Shown: positions 46,191 through 53,656 of the stretch, in pieces | Layout of the letters: each line of letters begins with the position of its first letter | Numbering within the stretch: the first letter of the stretch is position 1 | NCBI GenBank assembly: GCA_049315325.1 | Contig: JBMOKJ010000006.1 | Location: 1-64,000, forward strand | DNA length: 64,000 nt | Origin: CAXXIC01 sp049315325 | GTDB taxonomy: Bacteria > Bacteroidota > Bacteroidia > Bacteroidales > UBA7332 | Direction: 5' to 3' | Position numbers and translations under genes: made by a program | The notes under the pieces: model-generated | Told to the model about the DNA's origin: nothing | What the model saw: the letters and a program-made list of their open reading frames with translations, nothing else | Databases searched by the model: none

Positions 46191-47366
46191 ATGAGACGAT
46201 TTAGCATAGTTATTGCGATTTGCAGCACACTGTTTTTATACAAAACTGCACAAGCACAAGCAAATATAAAGCTGGATGAAGACAGCATTCTGTTTAATGT
46301 TTCACCAGATGTTCAAGAAGAGTTGCGTGAGTTGTGGCCAACTCCACAAAATATTAAGTGGTCAAGACAAGTATATCGTGAGATATTCTTCAATGACTCA
46401 ACTACAATGAATCGTTCCAATTCTTTATTGAAGTTTCCTGATGAACCTGTGACTTCTTACGTTAATGAAGGTGGGGTTAATAAGTTGACTACAAAACAAA
46501 ATCTATTTTGGTTAATATTTAAACTTGCTATTAAACATAAAGTACCTATATATCAGAGTAATGATTATCTGACTTTTACTGAAAATGATAGAATTATGAA
46601 TGATTCTCTTTTGCTTTCAAATTTGAAGTATATCACTGAAGGTAAGGGGAAATTTGTCGTGAAAGATGTATACACAAGATCTCTTAATTCTACTATTATT
46701 GGCTACTTAATTAAAGAAAACTATTACTTTGACGCTGAAGTTTCAGAATTACGTTCACAGGTTGTAGCATTGGCGCCACTAATTGAAAGTACAACGATGG
46801 GTGGTTCAAGGGATTATACGATCCCTTTTTGGGTTACTTATGAATCAATAATTCCATGGTTGGTAAATTATTCAATGATGGCATCTGTTAATAACAATGC
46901 CGATGTTATTTCATTTGATACTTACTTTAGAAAAAGATTATTTAAAGGTAATATTATCAAAATAGAAAACCCACTTAATTACACGATAGCTAAAGAGTGT
47001 AGTGAATGTTGTGCCGATAACATTCAAGATTGTTTGAAGAAAAAACAATCGGAGGTTGAAAATCAAATATCTGATTTCGATCAAAAACAACTGTGGGCAC
47101 AACCTTTTGTGGACCAGAAGAAAGCAAAGAAAAAATCTAATGCGTCGCCTGCAAAGCAAGAAAAGGTGAAAAAAGCCAAAACTTCACCAAAGTTAGTCGA
47201 TGAAGAGGCGGTTTCTGAGCCAGTAGTGAGTAAACCGGTAGCTGATTCTACGATAGTTGAAAAGCCAATTAAGAAGCAAAAACCAGTGAAAGAAGTGAAA
47301 AAGGCGAAGGGTAAGAAAAAACCTTCAATTGCAGAAGAGGAAGCACCTACAACTAGTCAACAATAA
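46191..47366 (+). CDS. gldN: GldN/PorN, type IX ring protein with long basic tail
   Basis: Periplasmic partner of GldK in the secretion ring. Signal peptide 1-22; conserved ELWPTPQNIKWSRQVYREIF at about 48-67 and the NLFWLIFKLA / VPIYQ region. Residues from about 305 to the end are a low-complexity Lys/Pro/Val tail (KKAKKKSNASPAKQEKVKK and similar), longer than in Flavobacterium GldN and expected to be disordered. The last gene of the cluster, followed at once by a terminator. Confidence 0.93.
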   Translation: MRRFSIVIAICSTLFLYKTAQAQANIKLDEDSILFNVSPDVQEELRELWPTPQNIKWSRQVYREIFFNDSTTMNRSNSLLKFPDEPVTSYVNEGGVNKLTTKQNLFWLIFKLAIKHKVPIYQSNDYLTFTENDRIMNDSLLLSNLKYITEGKGKFVVKDVYTRSLNSTIIGYLIKENYYFDAEVSELRSQVVALAPLIESTTMGGSRDYTIPFWVTYESIIPWLVNYSMMASVNNNADVISFDTYFRKRLFKGNIIKIENPLNYTIAKECSECCADNIQDCLKKKQSEVENQISDFDQKQLWAQPFVDQKKAKKKSNASPAKQEKVKKAKTSPKLVDEEAVSEPVVSKPVADSTIVEKPIKKQKPVKEVKKAKGKKKPSIAEEEAPTTSQQ

Positions 47367-47373
47367 TATAAAT

Positions 47374-47404
47374 AAAAGGACATCATTTGATGTCCTTTTA
47401 TTTT
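47374..47404. terminator. Bidirectional terminator between gldN and the hydrolase gene
   Basis: AAAAGGACATCA (47374-47385) and TGATGTCCTTTT (47388-47399) form a perfect 12-bp inverted repeat with A- and T-rich flanks on both sides. The right arm overlaps the stop codon of the convergent minus-strand gene, so it can end transcripts from both directions. Confidence 0.8.
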
Positions 47405-48213
47405 ACTTCTAATTTTTTGAACGAAGTCCCAATTTTCTTAACTCTTACCACAGGATGATACACATCGTGGTAAGTGACTAAGTTCCAATCCTCAGAACTC
47501 GCCTGATCGAGGAGTCTGATTTTTTCGGAAACAGCCTCCACCGGATAGAGGTCGTAGGGCGAAAACCAAGTGGGCGAAAGATGCGCTGCCGTGGGGACAA
47601 CATCACCGGCATAACAATAGGTCTGCCCGTCCAAAATGAATACCGATACGATCTGCCCTGGAGTATGCCCATCGTAAAGGGTTAACCGAAAATGGTTGAA
47701 AATAGCTTGATCGTGGTCGATGAATTTCATTCGACCTCTCGCTACGATTGGCTCAATACTTTCTGACAGATAAGAGTCTGAATCGAGCAAAGTAGGAGAA
47801 AGTGCATGCTCGTATTGGCGACGGCTCACCCAATGCGTTGCGTTTTGGAAAGTGAGTTGAAGTGACCCGTTTTCGTCGAGGTATGTGCATCCGCCGCAAT
47901 GGTCGAAATGCAGGTGCGAAAGCACTACGTCGGTGATTTCTTCGGGCGAAACTCCGAGTATTCGCACCGCATCAGAGATATTTTGCAGCGAATGAAACCC
48001 ATAGGATCGAAGCTGGCGAAGGTTCTTATTCCCAACGCCGGTATCGAGCAAAACCTTTCGTTCACCAAAGTCGGCAAGCAGCAAATTCATTGCCATCGGA
48101 CATTTATCGTCCACCGGCGAGTAGCGACGCTCCCAACTTTTTCGCGGTATGGTGCCAAACATGGCGCCACCTTCGCACGAAAAAAATCCTGATTTTATGA
48201 GGTGTAAACGCAT
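47398..48213 (-). CDS. Metallo-beta-lactamase-fold hydrolase
   Basis: Cytoplasmic metallo-hydrolase of unknown substrate with the full metal-binding set: SHLHFDHCGG (H-x-H-x-D-H), a later His in DGHTPGQ, Asp in CYAGDVVP and His in VTYHDVYHP. ATG 48213 is chosen over one 24 bp upstream (48237) because a minus-strand -7 box (48235-48242) overlaps the upstream start; the protein then begins MRLHLIKSGFFSCEGGAMFG. Members of this subfamily include lactonase-like and other small-molecule hydrolases. Divergent from the Mur-ligase-like gene. Confidence 0.9.
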   Translation of the reverse strand: MRLHLIKSGFFSCEGGAMFGTIPRKSWERRYSPVDDKCPMAMNLLLADFGERKVLLDTGVGNKNLRQLRSYGFHSLQNISDAVRILGVSPEEITDVVLSHLHFDHCGGCTYLDENGSLQLTFQNATHWVSRRQYEHALSPTLLDSDSYLSESIEPIVARGRMKFIDHDQAIFNHFRLTLYDGHTPGQIVSVFILDGQTYCYAGDVVPTAAHLSPTWFSPYDLYPVEAVSEKIRLLDQASSEDWNLVTYHDVYHPVVRVKKIGTSFKKLEVK

Positions 48214-48222
48214 TATTAATCG

Positions 48223-48230
48223 TAAATTTG
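48223..48230 (+). promoter_or_regulatory. Candidate -7 element for the Mur-ligase-like gene
   Basis: TAAATTTG (TAnnTTTG) lies 60 bp before the ATG at 48291, only 4 bp away from the opposing minus-strand -7 box, so polymerases at the two promoters would exclude each other. Confidence 0.5.
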
Positions 48231-48234
48231 CACC

Positions 48235-48242
48235 CAAAATTA
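48235..48242 (-). promoter_or_regulatory. Candidate -7 element for the metallo-hydrolase gene
   Basis: The minus strand reads TAATTTTG (TAnnTTTG). A transcript from here would start near 48228, which supports ATG 48213 as the real start of the hydrolase. Confidence 0.5.
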
Positions 48243-48290
48243 GTAATTACCTTGGCTAATTCAGCTATTTTTCATCAAATTATATCATAA

Positions 48291-49211
48291 ATGAAGCGCA
48301 TTCACCTGATTTCTATCGGGAATTACACAATGTGCCATTTGGCGATTGCTCTGCAAAAGAAAGAGTATATCGTTAGTGGCTCAGACGTGGAGATTCCCGA
48401 ACCACAATATAGCCTGCTCGACCAACATCATCTTTTACCCGAAAAGATGGAGTGGAATGCAGAACTCGTGATGAAAGGAATCGACGTTGTGATTCCGGCA
48501 CCGCATATCGACAAAACCAATCCTGAACTTGCCAGCGCAATCGAAAAAGGACTTTTGGTGATGTCGTTCCCCGAATTCATCTCCAACGAGACTAAAGACA
48601 AAGTTCGCCTCGTGGTGAGCGGTAGCAAAGGCAAAAGTAGTGTGATTTCGATGATGATTTACGCTTTGAGGAAAAACAAAATCTCTTTTGATTATGCCGG
48701 ATTGAGCGAAATCAAAGGCGTGCAAACATCCATCAACCTCAAGCCCGATTCGCGCATTGCGCTGCTCGAAGGAGACGAGTTTCACACTTCAGTGATTGAG
48801 AAAAAGCCGTTGCATCGTTTCTATCATCCACAAATTGTATTGTTGACAAATCTAATTTGGGAGCAGTCCGACGAATTTTCTACATTCGACGACTATTTGG
48901 CAAGTTTCAAAAATCTGGTGGAAGGAATCGATCGAGACGGTAAATACATCTACTTCGAAAGTGATGAACCACTCCAAAATCTGACAGCAAAATTGCGCGA
49001 AGACATCACCCCGATGCCCTACAAATTGCACGACATAGAAACTGCAGACGGAGTGGCAGCTCTAAAAACACGTTTTGGGAAATTTGCCATCCATATTCAG
49101 GACGATTATTTCCTTCAAAATTTGAATGGAGCTCGCATTGCGTGTCGTCAATTAGGACTTCAGGATAAAGATTTTTATGCCGCAATATCAGAATACAGTT
49201 TTTTGAACTAA
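48291..49211 (+). CDS. Short Mur-ligase-like protein (Mpl/MurC relative)
   Basis: Related to the UDP-N-acetylmuramate ligase Mpl used in cell-wall peptide recycling: N-terminal MKRIHLISIGNYTMCHLAIAL and SGSDVEIPEPQ, then PAPHIDKTNPEL, and the ATP loop GSKGKSSV in place of the usual G-x-H-G-K-T-T/S. It is 306 residues, against about 450 for Mpl; the end corresponds to part of the central domain plus a short tail, and the C-terminal Mur domain is missing. The reading frame is clean with a normal stop, so it is not an obvious frameshift. It may be a functional short form or a degraded paralogue. Followed 25 bp later by a DUF4924 gene. Confidence 0.72.
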   Translation: MKRIHLISIGNYTMCHLAIALQKKEYIVSGSDVEIPEPQYSLLDQHHLLPEKMEWNAELVMKGIDVVIPAPHIDKTNPELASAIEKGLLVMSFPEFISNETKDKVRLVVSGSKGKSSVISMMIYALRKNKISFDYAGLSEIKGVQTSINLKPDSRIALLEGDEFHTSVIEKKPLHRFYHPQIVLLTNLIWEQSDEFSTFDDYLASFKNLVEGIDRDGKYIYFESDEPLQNLTAKLREDITPMPYKLHDIETADGVAALKTRFGKFAIHIQDDYFLQNLNGARIACRQLGLQDKDFYAAISEYSFLN

Positions 49212-49236
49212 ATTTGCTGTCAATCAATCGAATAAA

Positions 49237-49782
49237 ATGATTATCGCTCACCAAAAGAAGAAAGAAAACATTGCCGAATACCTGCTCTATATGTGGCAGA
49301 TTGAGGATTTGATTCGGGCGAACAAACTCGATTTGGATAAAATTCAAGCTGCAATTATCGATAAATTTGAGCAGCCGGATGATGTCAAAAAGGAGATTCG
49401 CGATTGGTACGAAAGTCTGATTGACATGATGCGCAGCGAAAACAAGCAAGAGAGCGGTCATTTGCAGCTGAACGAAAACGTGATTATCGACCTCACCGAT
49501 TTGCATCTTCGCTTGATTCAGTCGGGTAAAGAACCGTTTTACGTGGCAACTTATTATAAAACATTGCCCTACATCGTGGAACTGCGCGCCAAAGCGGGCG
49601 ACGACAAAAAAGGAGAGATTGAGACCTGCTTTTCGGCGCTGTATGGCATTTTGATGCTCCGCCTCAAAGGACAATCTGTGAGCGAAGAGACGATGAATGC
49701 CATCAAGCAAATTTCCGTATTTTTGGGAATGCTGAACGACAAACATTTACAAGATAAAAATTCAGAATTGAACCCGGAATAA
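49237..49782 (+). CDS. DUF4924-family protein
   Basis: Helical cytoplasmic protein (181 residues) with the family start MIIAHQKKKENIAEYLLYMWQ and conserved segments ADLHL-like (DLTDLHLRLIQSG) and YYKTLPYIVELRAK. Function unknown. It sits between the Mur-ligase-like and rfbD genes (12 bp before rfbD) in a probable operon, so a cell-envelope link is possible. Confidence 0.85.
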   Translation: MIIAHQKKKENIAEYLLYMWQIEDLIRANKLDLDKIQAAIIDKFEQPDDVKKEIRDWYESLIDMMRSENKQESGHLQLNENVIIDLTDLHLRLIQSGKEPFYVATYYKTLPYIVELRAKAGDDKKGEIETCFSALYGILMLRLKGQSVSEETMNAIKQISVFLGMLNDKHLQDKNSELNPE

Positions 49783-49794
49783 TTCGTAAAAATT

Positions 49795-50673
49795 ATGAGT
49801 AATATCCTTATCACCGGAGCCTACGGGCAATTGGGTAGCGAACTGAAAGTCGCATCCGAATACTTCCCTCAGTTTGCGTACTTCTTTACCGATGCCGACA
49901 CACTCGACATTTGCAACAAAGAAGCCATCAACGATTTTGTGGTTAAAAACAAAATTAATTATATAATCAACTGCGCAGCTTATACGGCTGTGGACAAAGC
50001 AGAAACCGACAGCGAATTGTGCTACAAAATCAATCACGATGCGGTTCGCAATCTGGGTGAAGTAGCTACCGCTCACGATGCAGCAGTGATTCACGTTTCA
50101 ACCGATTATGTATTCAACGGACAGAACTTCAAACCGTACACCGAAGAAGATGCTGTTTGCCCACAGTCTGTTTATGGCGAATCGAAATTGGCTGGTGAGC
50201 AGGCTCTTTTGACTGTTTGTGCAGATGCAGCGATTGTTCGCACCTCGTGGTTATACTCCAGTTTTGGCAACAATTTCGTAAAAACGATGATTCGCCTTGG
50301 TAAAGACCGCGATTCATTGGGTGTGATTTTCGACCAGATAGGAACACCTACCTATGCTGCCGATTTAGCGGAAACATTACTGAAAATCGTGGAGTTTGCA
50401 GAAAAGAAAGAATTGGTTTCGGGCATCTTCCACTACTCGAATGAAGGCGTGTGCAGTTGGTACGATTTTGCGAAGAAAATTCATCGTTTGTCGGCTGTTC
50501 ATTGTGAGGTAAAACCCATCGAAACGACCGATTACCCAACACCGGCGGCTCGTCCGCACTACAGCGTTTTGAACAAGAAAAAGATAAAAACCACCTTCGG
50601 CATTGCCATTCCACATTGGGAAGAGAGCTTGTCGGAGTGCATTGCTAACTTATTTGAAAAGAATGAGCTATAG
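49795..50673 (+). CDS. rfbD: dTDP-4-dehydrorhamnose reductase
   Basis: Last step of dTDP-L-rhamnose synthesis: NADPH-dependent reduction of dTDP-4-keto-L-rhamnose. The Rossmann loop GAYGQLGSEL is at residues 7-16, CAAYTAVDKAE near 60, VSTDYVFNG and the catalytic YGESKLAGE (Tyr-x3-Lys) near 125. The length of 292 residues is standard. No rfbA, rfbB or rfbC is in the window, so the rest of the pathway must be elsewhere. Confidence 0.95.
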   Translation: MSNILITGAYGQLGSELKVASEYFPQFAYFFTDADTLDICNKEAINDFVVKNKINYIINCAAYTAVDKAETDSELCYKINHDAVRNLGEVATAHDAAVIHVSTDYVFNGQNFKPYTEEDAVCPQSVYGESKLAGEQALLTVCADAAIVRTSWLYSSFGNNFVKTMIRLGKDRDSLGVIFDQIGTPTYAADLAETLLKIVEFAEKKELVSGIFHYSNEGVCSWYDFAKKIHRLSAVHCEVKPIETTDYPTPAARPHYSVLNKKKIKTTFGIAIPHWEESLSECIANLFEKNEL

Positions 50674-50703
50674 TAGGTACATCTTACTATTTACACCTTT
50701 TTT

Positions 50704-52281
50704 ATGACCGAATTAGAAGAAGAAATACAAAGAAGACGAACCTTCGCCATCATCAGTCACCCCGATGCGGGAAAAACGACGCTGACCGAGAAACTGTTGC
50801 TTTTCGGGGGAGCGATTCACGTGGCAGGTGCGGTGAAATCTAACAAAATTAAGAAAACCGCCACTTCCGATTGGATGGAAATCGAGAAACAACGTGGAAT
50901 TTCGGTAGCGACTTCCGTGATGGCTTTTGAATATAACGGCTGCAAGGTAAACATTCTTGACACGCCTGGTCACCAGGATTTTGCGGAGGATACTTTCCGC
51001 ACGCTGACAGCCGTGGACAGCGTAATCATCGTGGTGGATGCCGCCAAAGGGGTGGAAGCTCAGACGCGCAAACTGATGGAAGTGTGCCGGATGCGTCACA
51101 CGCCGGTGATTGTCTTTATCAACAAAATGGACCGCGAGGGAAAAGACCCGTTCGAACTGCTCGACGAGGTGGAAGCCGAACTCAACATTTCGGTGCGTCC
51201 ACTCAGTTGGCCAATCAACATCGGACAGCGATTCAAAGGCGTTTACAACATTTTTGAGCAAAAACTCGACCTTTATACTCCCAACAAACAAGTGGTGACC
51301 GAATCGGTGAACTTCAGCGATATTTCAAGTCCCGAACTGGAGTATTACATCGGTGATGATGCCGAAAAACTCCGTTCAGACATCGAATTGATTGAAGGCG
51401 TCTATTCTGAGTTTAACACTGATACTTACCTCAAAGGGCAATTAGCTCCAGTGTTTTTCGGTTCTGCGTTGAATAATTTCGGAGTGAAAGAGTTGTTGGA
51501 TTGCTTCTGCAAAATTGCACCGTCGCCTCAATCCATTCACGCCATCGAGCGCGAAGTGAAACCCGAAGAAGAGCAATTTTCGGGCTTTATCTTCAAGATT
51601 CACGCCAATATGGACCCCAACCACCGAAGCTGTATCGCATTCGTAAAAGTCTGCTCGGGGAAATTCGTCCGAAACGAAAACTACAAACATGTTCGCCACG
51701 GCAAACAGATGCGCTTTTCGAGTCCGACAGCCTTTATGGCTCAAAAGAAATCGATTGTGGACGAAGCTTATCCCGGCGATATTGTGGGTCTGCCCGACAC
51801 CGGAAACTTCAAAATCGGCGATACGCTGACCGGTGGCGAAGAGCTACACTTCAAAGGCTTGCCAAGCTTCTCGCCCGAGATGTTTAAGTACATCGACAAC
51901 GCCGATCCAATGAAGACCAAGCAGCTCAACAAAGGCATCGATCAGTTGATGGACGAGGGCGTGGCACAGTTGTTTACCAACCAATTCAACGGTCGCAAGA
52001 TTATCGGAACGGTTGGTCAACTACAGTTTGAGGTGATTCAATACCGTCTGCTAAACGAATACAACGCTCAATGCAGATGGGAGCCCATCAGCCTCTACAA
52101 AGCCTGCTGGATCGAAAGCGACGACGCGGCTGAGCTCGACAATTTCAAGAAACGGAAGCACCAGTTTATGGCAAAAGACAAAGAGGGGCGCGACGTTTTC
52201 CTTGCCGATTCGAGCTACGTGCTAATGATGGCGCAAAACGATTTTAAGAAAATACGGTTCCACTTCACTTCGGAGTTTTAA
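50704..52281 (+). CDS. prfC: Peptide chain release factor 3
   Basis: GTPase that recycles release factors 1 and 2 from terminated ribosomes. G1 SHPDAGKTTLTEK (18-30), G2 region EIEKQRGISV, G3 DTPGHQDF (about 85-92), G4 NKMD, then domain II and the RF3-type C-terminal domain (VGQLQFEVIQYRL). 525 residues, full length. Third-position GC is visibly higher here than in the glycan cluster, as expected for a well-expressed core gene. Followed by a hairpin terminator. Confidence 0.97.
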   Translation: MTELEEEIQRRRTFAIISHPDAGKTTLTEKLLLFGGAIHVAGAVKSNKIKKTATSDWMEIEKQRGISVATSVMAFEYNGCKVNILDTPGHQDFAEDTFRTLTAVDSVIIVVDAAKGVEAQTRKLMEVCRMRHTPVIVFINKMDREGKDPFELLDEVEAELNISVRPLSWPINIGQRFKGVYNIFEQKLDLYTPNKQVVTESVNFSDISSPELEYYIGDDAEKLRSDIELIEGVYSEFNTDTYLKGQLAPVFFGSALNNFGVKELLDCFCKIAPSPQSIHAIEREVKPEEEQFSGFIFKIHANMDPNHRSCIAFVKVCSGKFVRNENYKHVRHGKQMRFSSPTAFMAQKKSIVDEAYPGDIVGLPDTGNFKIGDTLTGGEELHFKGLPSFSPEMFKYIDNADPMKTKQLNKGIDQLMDEGVAQLFTNQFNGRKIIGTVGQLQFEVIQYRLLNEYNAQCRWEPISLYKACWIESDDAAELDNFKKRKHQFMAKDKEGRDVFLADSSYVLMMAQNDFKKIRFHFTSEF

Positions 52282-52302
52282 CCGACTGATATATCATTAC
52301 AC

Positions 52303-52339
52303 CAAAAGGTCTTTCATCGTTCAGGAGAAAGGCCTTTTG
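52303..52339 (+). terminator. Terminator after prfC
   Basis: CAAAAGGTCTTTC (52303-52315) pairs with GAAAGGCCTTTTG (52327-52339), 13 bp with one G-U pair and an 11-nt loop. The T-rich tract is partly inside the stem and then broken by GTGCCC, so it may be only moderately efficient. Confidence 0.6.
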
Positions 52340-52389
52340 TGCCCTTTAAGTTTTTGATTTGCAAAGGGTTTATTTGCAAGCAATTTCAC

Positions 52390-52397
52390 TATATTTG
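52390..52397 (+). promoter_or_regulatory. Candidate -7 element for the hflX operon
   Basis: TATATTTG, 26 bp before the hflX ATG. The nearest TTTG elements (52358-52361 and 52373-52376) are not ideally spaced. Confidence 0.45.
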
Positions 52398-52423
52398 TAT
52401 CCTATTAAGGGAAAAAGCTATCA

Positions 52424-53644
52424 ATGAAGGATTTTATCATAACAAAGAATGAGACCGAGAGAACTGTTTTGGTCGGTCTCATTACTCCACTACAAAACGA
52501 ACTGAAATCGAACGAATACCTCGACGAATTAGATTTCTTGGCAGATACTGCCGGCGCATTGCCCGTCAAGCGATTTACACAAAGACTAGATTGTCCACAC
52601 CCTGTGACATTTGTAGGAACAGGCAAATTGCAGGAAATCAAAGCATACATTGAGGAAAATGAGATTGGAATGGTGATTTTCGACGACGAACTTTCACCCA
52701 AACAACTTCGTAACATAGAGAAAGAGCTTCAGGTGAAAATTCTTGATCGCACGAGTCTGATTCTCGATATTTTCGCTAAACGTGCTCAATCGGGCAATGC
52801 CAAAACGCAAGTAGAATTGGCACAATACAAATACATCCTTCCTCGTCTGACAGGCATGTGGACACACCTTGAGCGTCAACGAGGAGGTATCGGGATGCGC
52901 GGACCTGGTGAATCGCAAATTGAGACCGACCGCCGAATTATTCTCGACAAGATTGCGAAGCTGAAAGAAGACCTCAAATCGATTGACAAACAGAAAGCGA
53001 CACAACGCAAAAACCGTGGAAAAATGGTGCGTGTGGCGTTGGTCGGCTACACCAACGTGGGTAAATCTACGCTGATGAACTTATTGAGCAAATCGGAGGT
53101 TTTTGCCGAAAATAAACTGTTTGCAACGCTCGACACCACGGTGCGCAAAGTGATTGTGGATAATCTGCCGTTTCTGCTGACAGACACGGTTGGGTTTATC
53201 CGAAAACTCCCTACTCACCTAGTAGAATCATTCAAATCGACGCTCGACGAGGTGCGCGAAGCCGATTTGCTGCTGCACGTGGTGGATATTTCGCATCCTG
53301 CATTCGAAGAGCAAATTGAGGTGGTGAAACAAACCCTCAACGAGGTGTGTGCATCGGCAGAAAAACCCGTCATCATTATTTTCAACAAAGTGGATGCATT
53401 TTCGCACGTTCAGAAAGACGAAGACGATTTGACTCCGAGAACGCGCGAAAACATCACGCTCGAAGAGCTGCAAAAATCGTGGTTTGCAAACCTACACGAC
53501 AACTGCATTTTTATCTCTGCTAAAGAAAAAATTAACATTGACGAATTGAAAGAAATGCTCTACGAACGCGTTAAAGCAATTCACATTGAGCGTTATCCGT
53601 ACAACGATTTCCTTTTTCAGAAATATACCGAAGAAGAACTCTAA
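52424..53644 (+). CDS. hflX: Ribosome-associated GTPase HflX
   Basis: Splits and rescues stalled ribosomes under stress. N-terminal HflX domain (FVGTGKLQEIKAY, IFDDELSPKQLRN, DRTSLILDIFAKRAQ), the linking coiled coil with GIGMRGPGESQIETDRR, and the GTPase domain: G1 GYTNVGKSTLMN (about 207-218), G3 DTVGFIRKLP, G4 NKVD, G5 ISAK. 406 residues, typical. First gene of an apparent six-gene operon reaching thiL. Confidence 0.97.
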   Translation: MKDFIITKNETERTVLVGLITPLQNELKSNEYLDELDFLADTAGALPVKRFTQRLDCPHPVTFVGTGKLQEIKAYIEENEIGMVIFDDELSPKQLRNIEKELQVKILDRTSLILDIFAKRAQSGNAKTQVELAQYKYILPRLTGMWTHLERQRGGIGMRGPGESQIETDRRIILDKIAKLKEDLKSIDKQKATQRKNRGKMVRVALVGYTNVGKSTLMNLLSKSEVFAENKLFATLDTTVRKVIVDNLPFLLTDTVGFIRKLPTHLVESFKSTLDEVREADLLLHVVDISHPAFEEQIEVVKQTLNEVCASAEKPVIIIFNKVDAFSHVQKDEDDLTPRTRENITLEELQKSWFANLHDNCIFISAKEKINIDELKEMLYERVKAIHIERYPYNDFLFQKYTEEEL

Positions 53645-53656
53645 CTGACCCCGATT

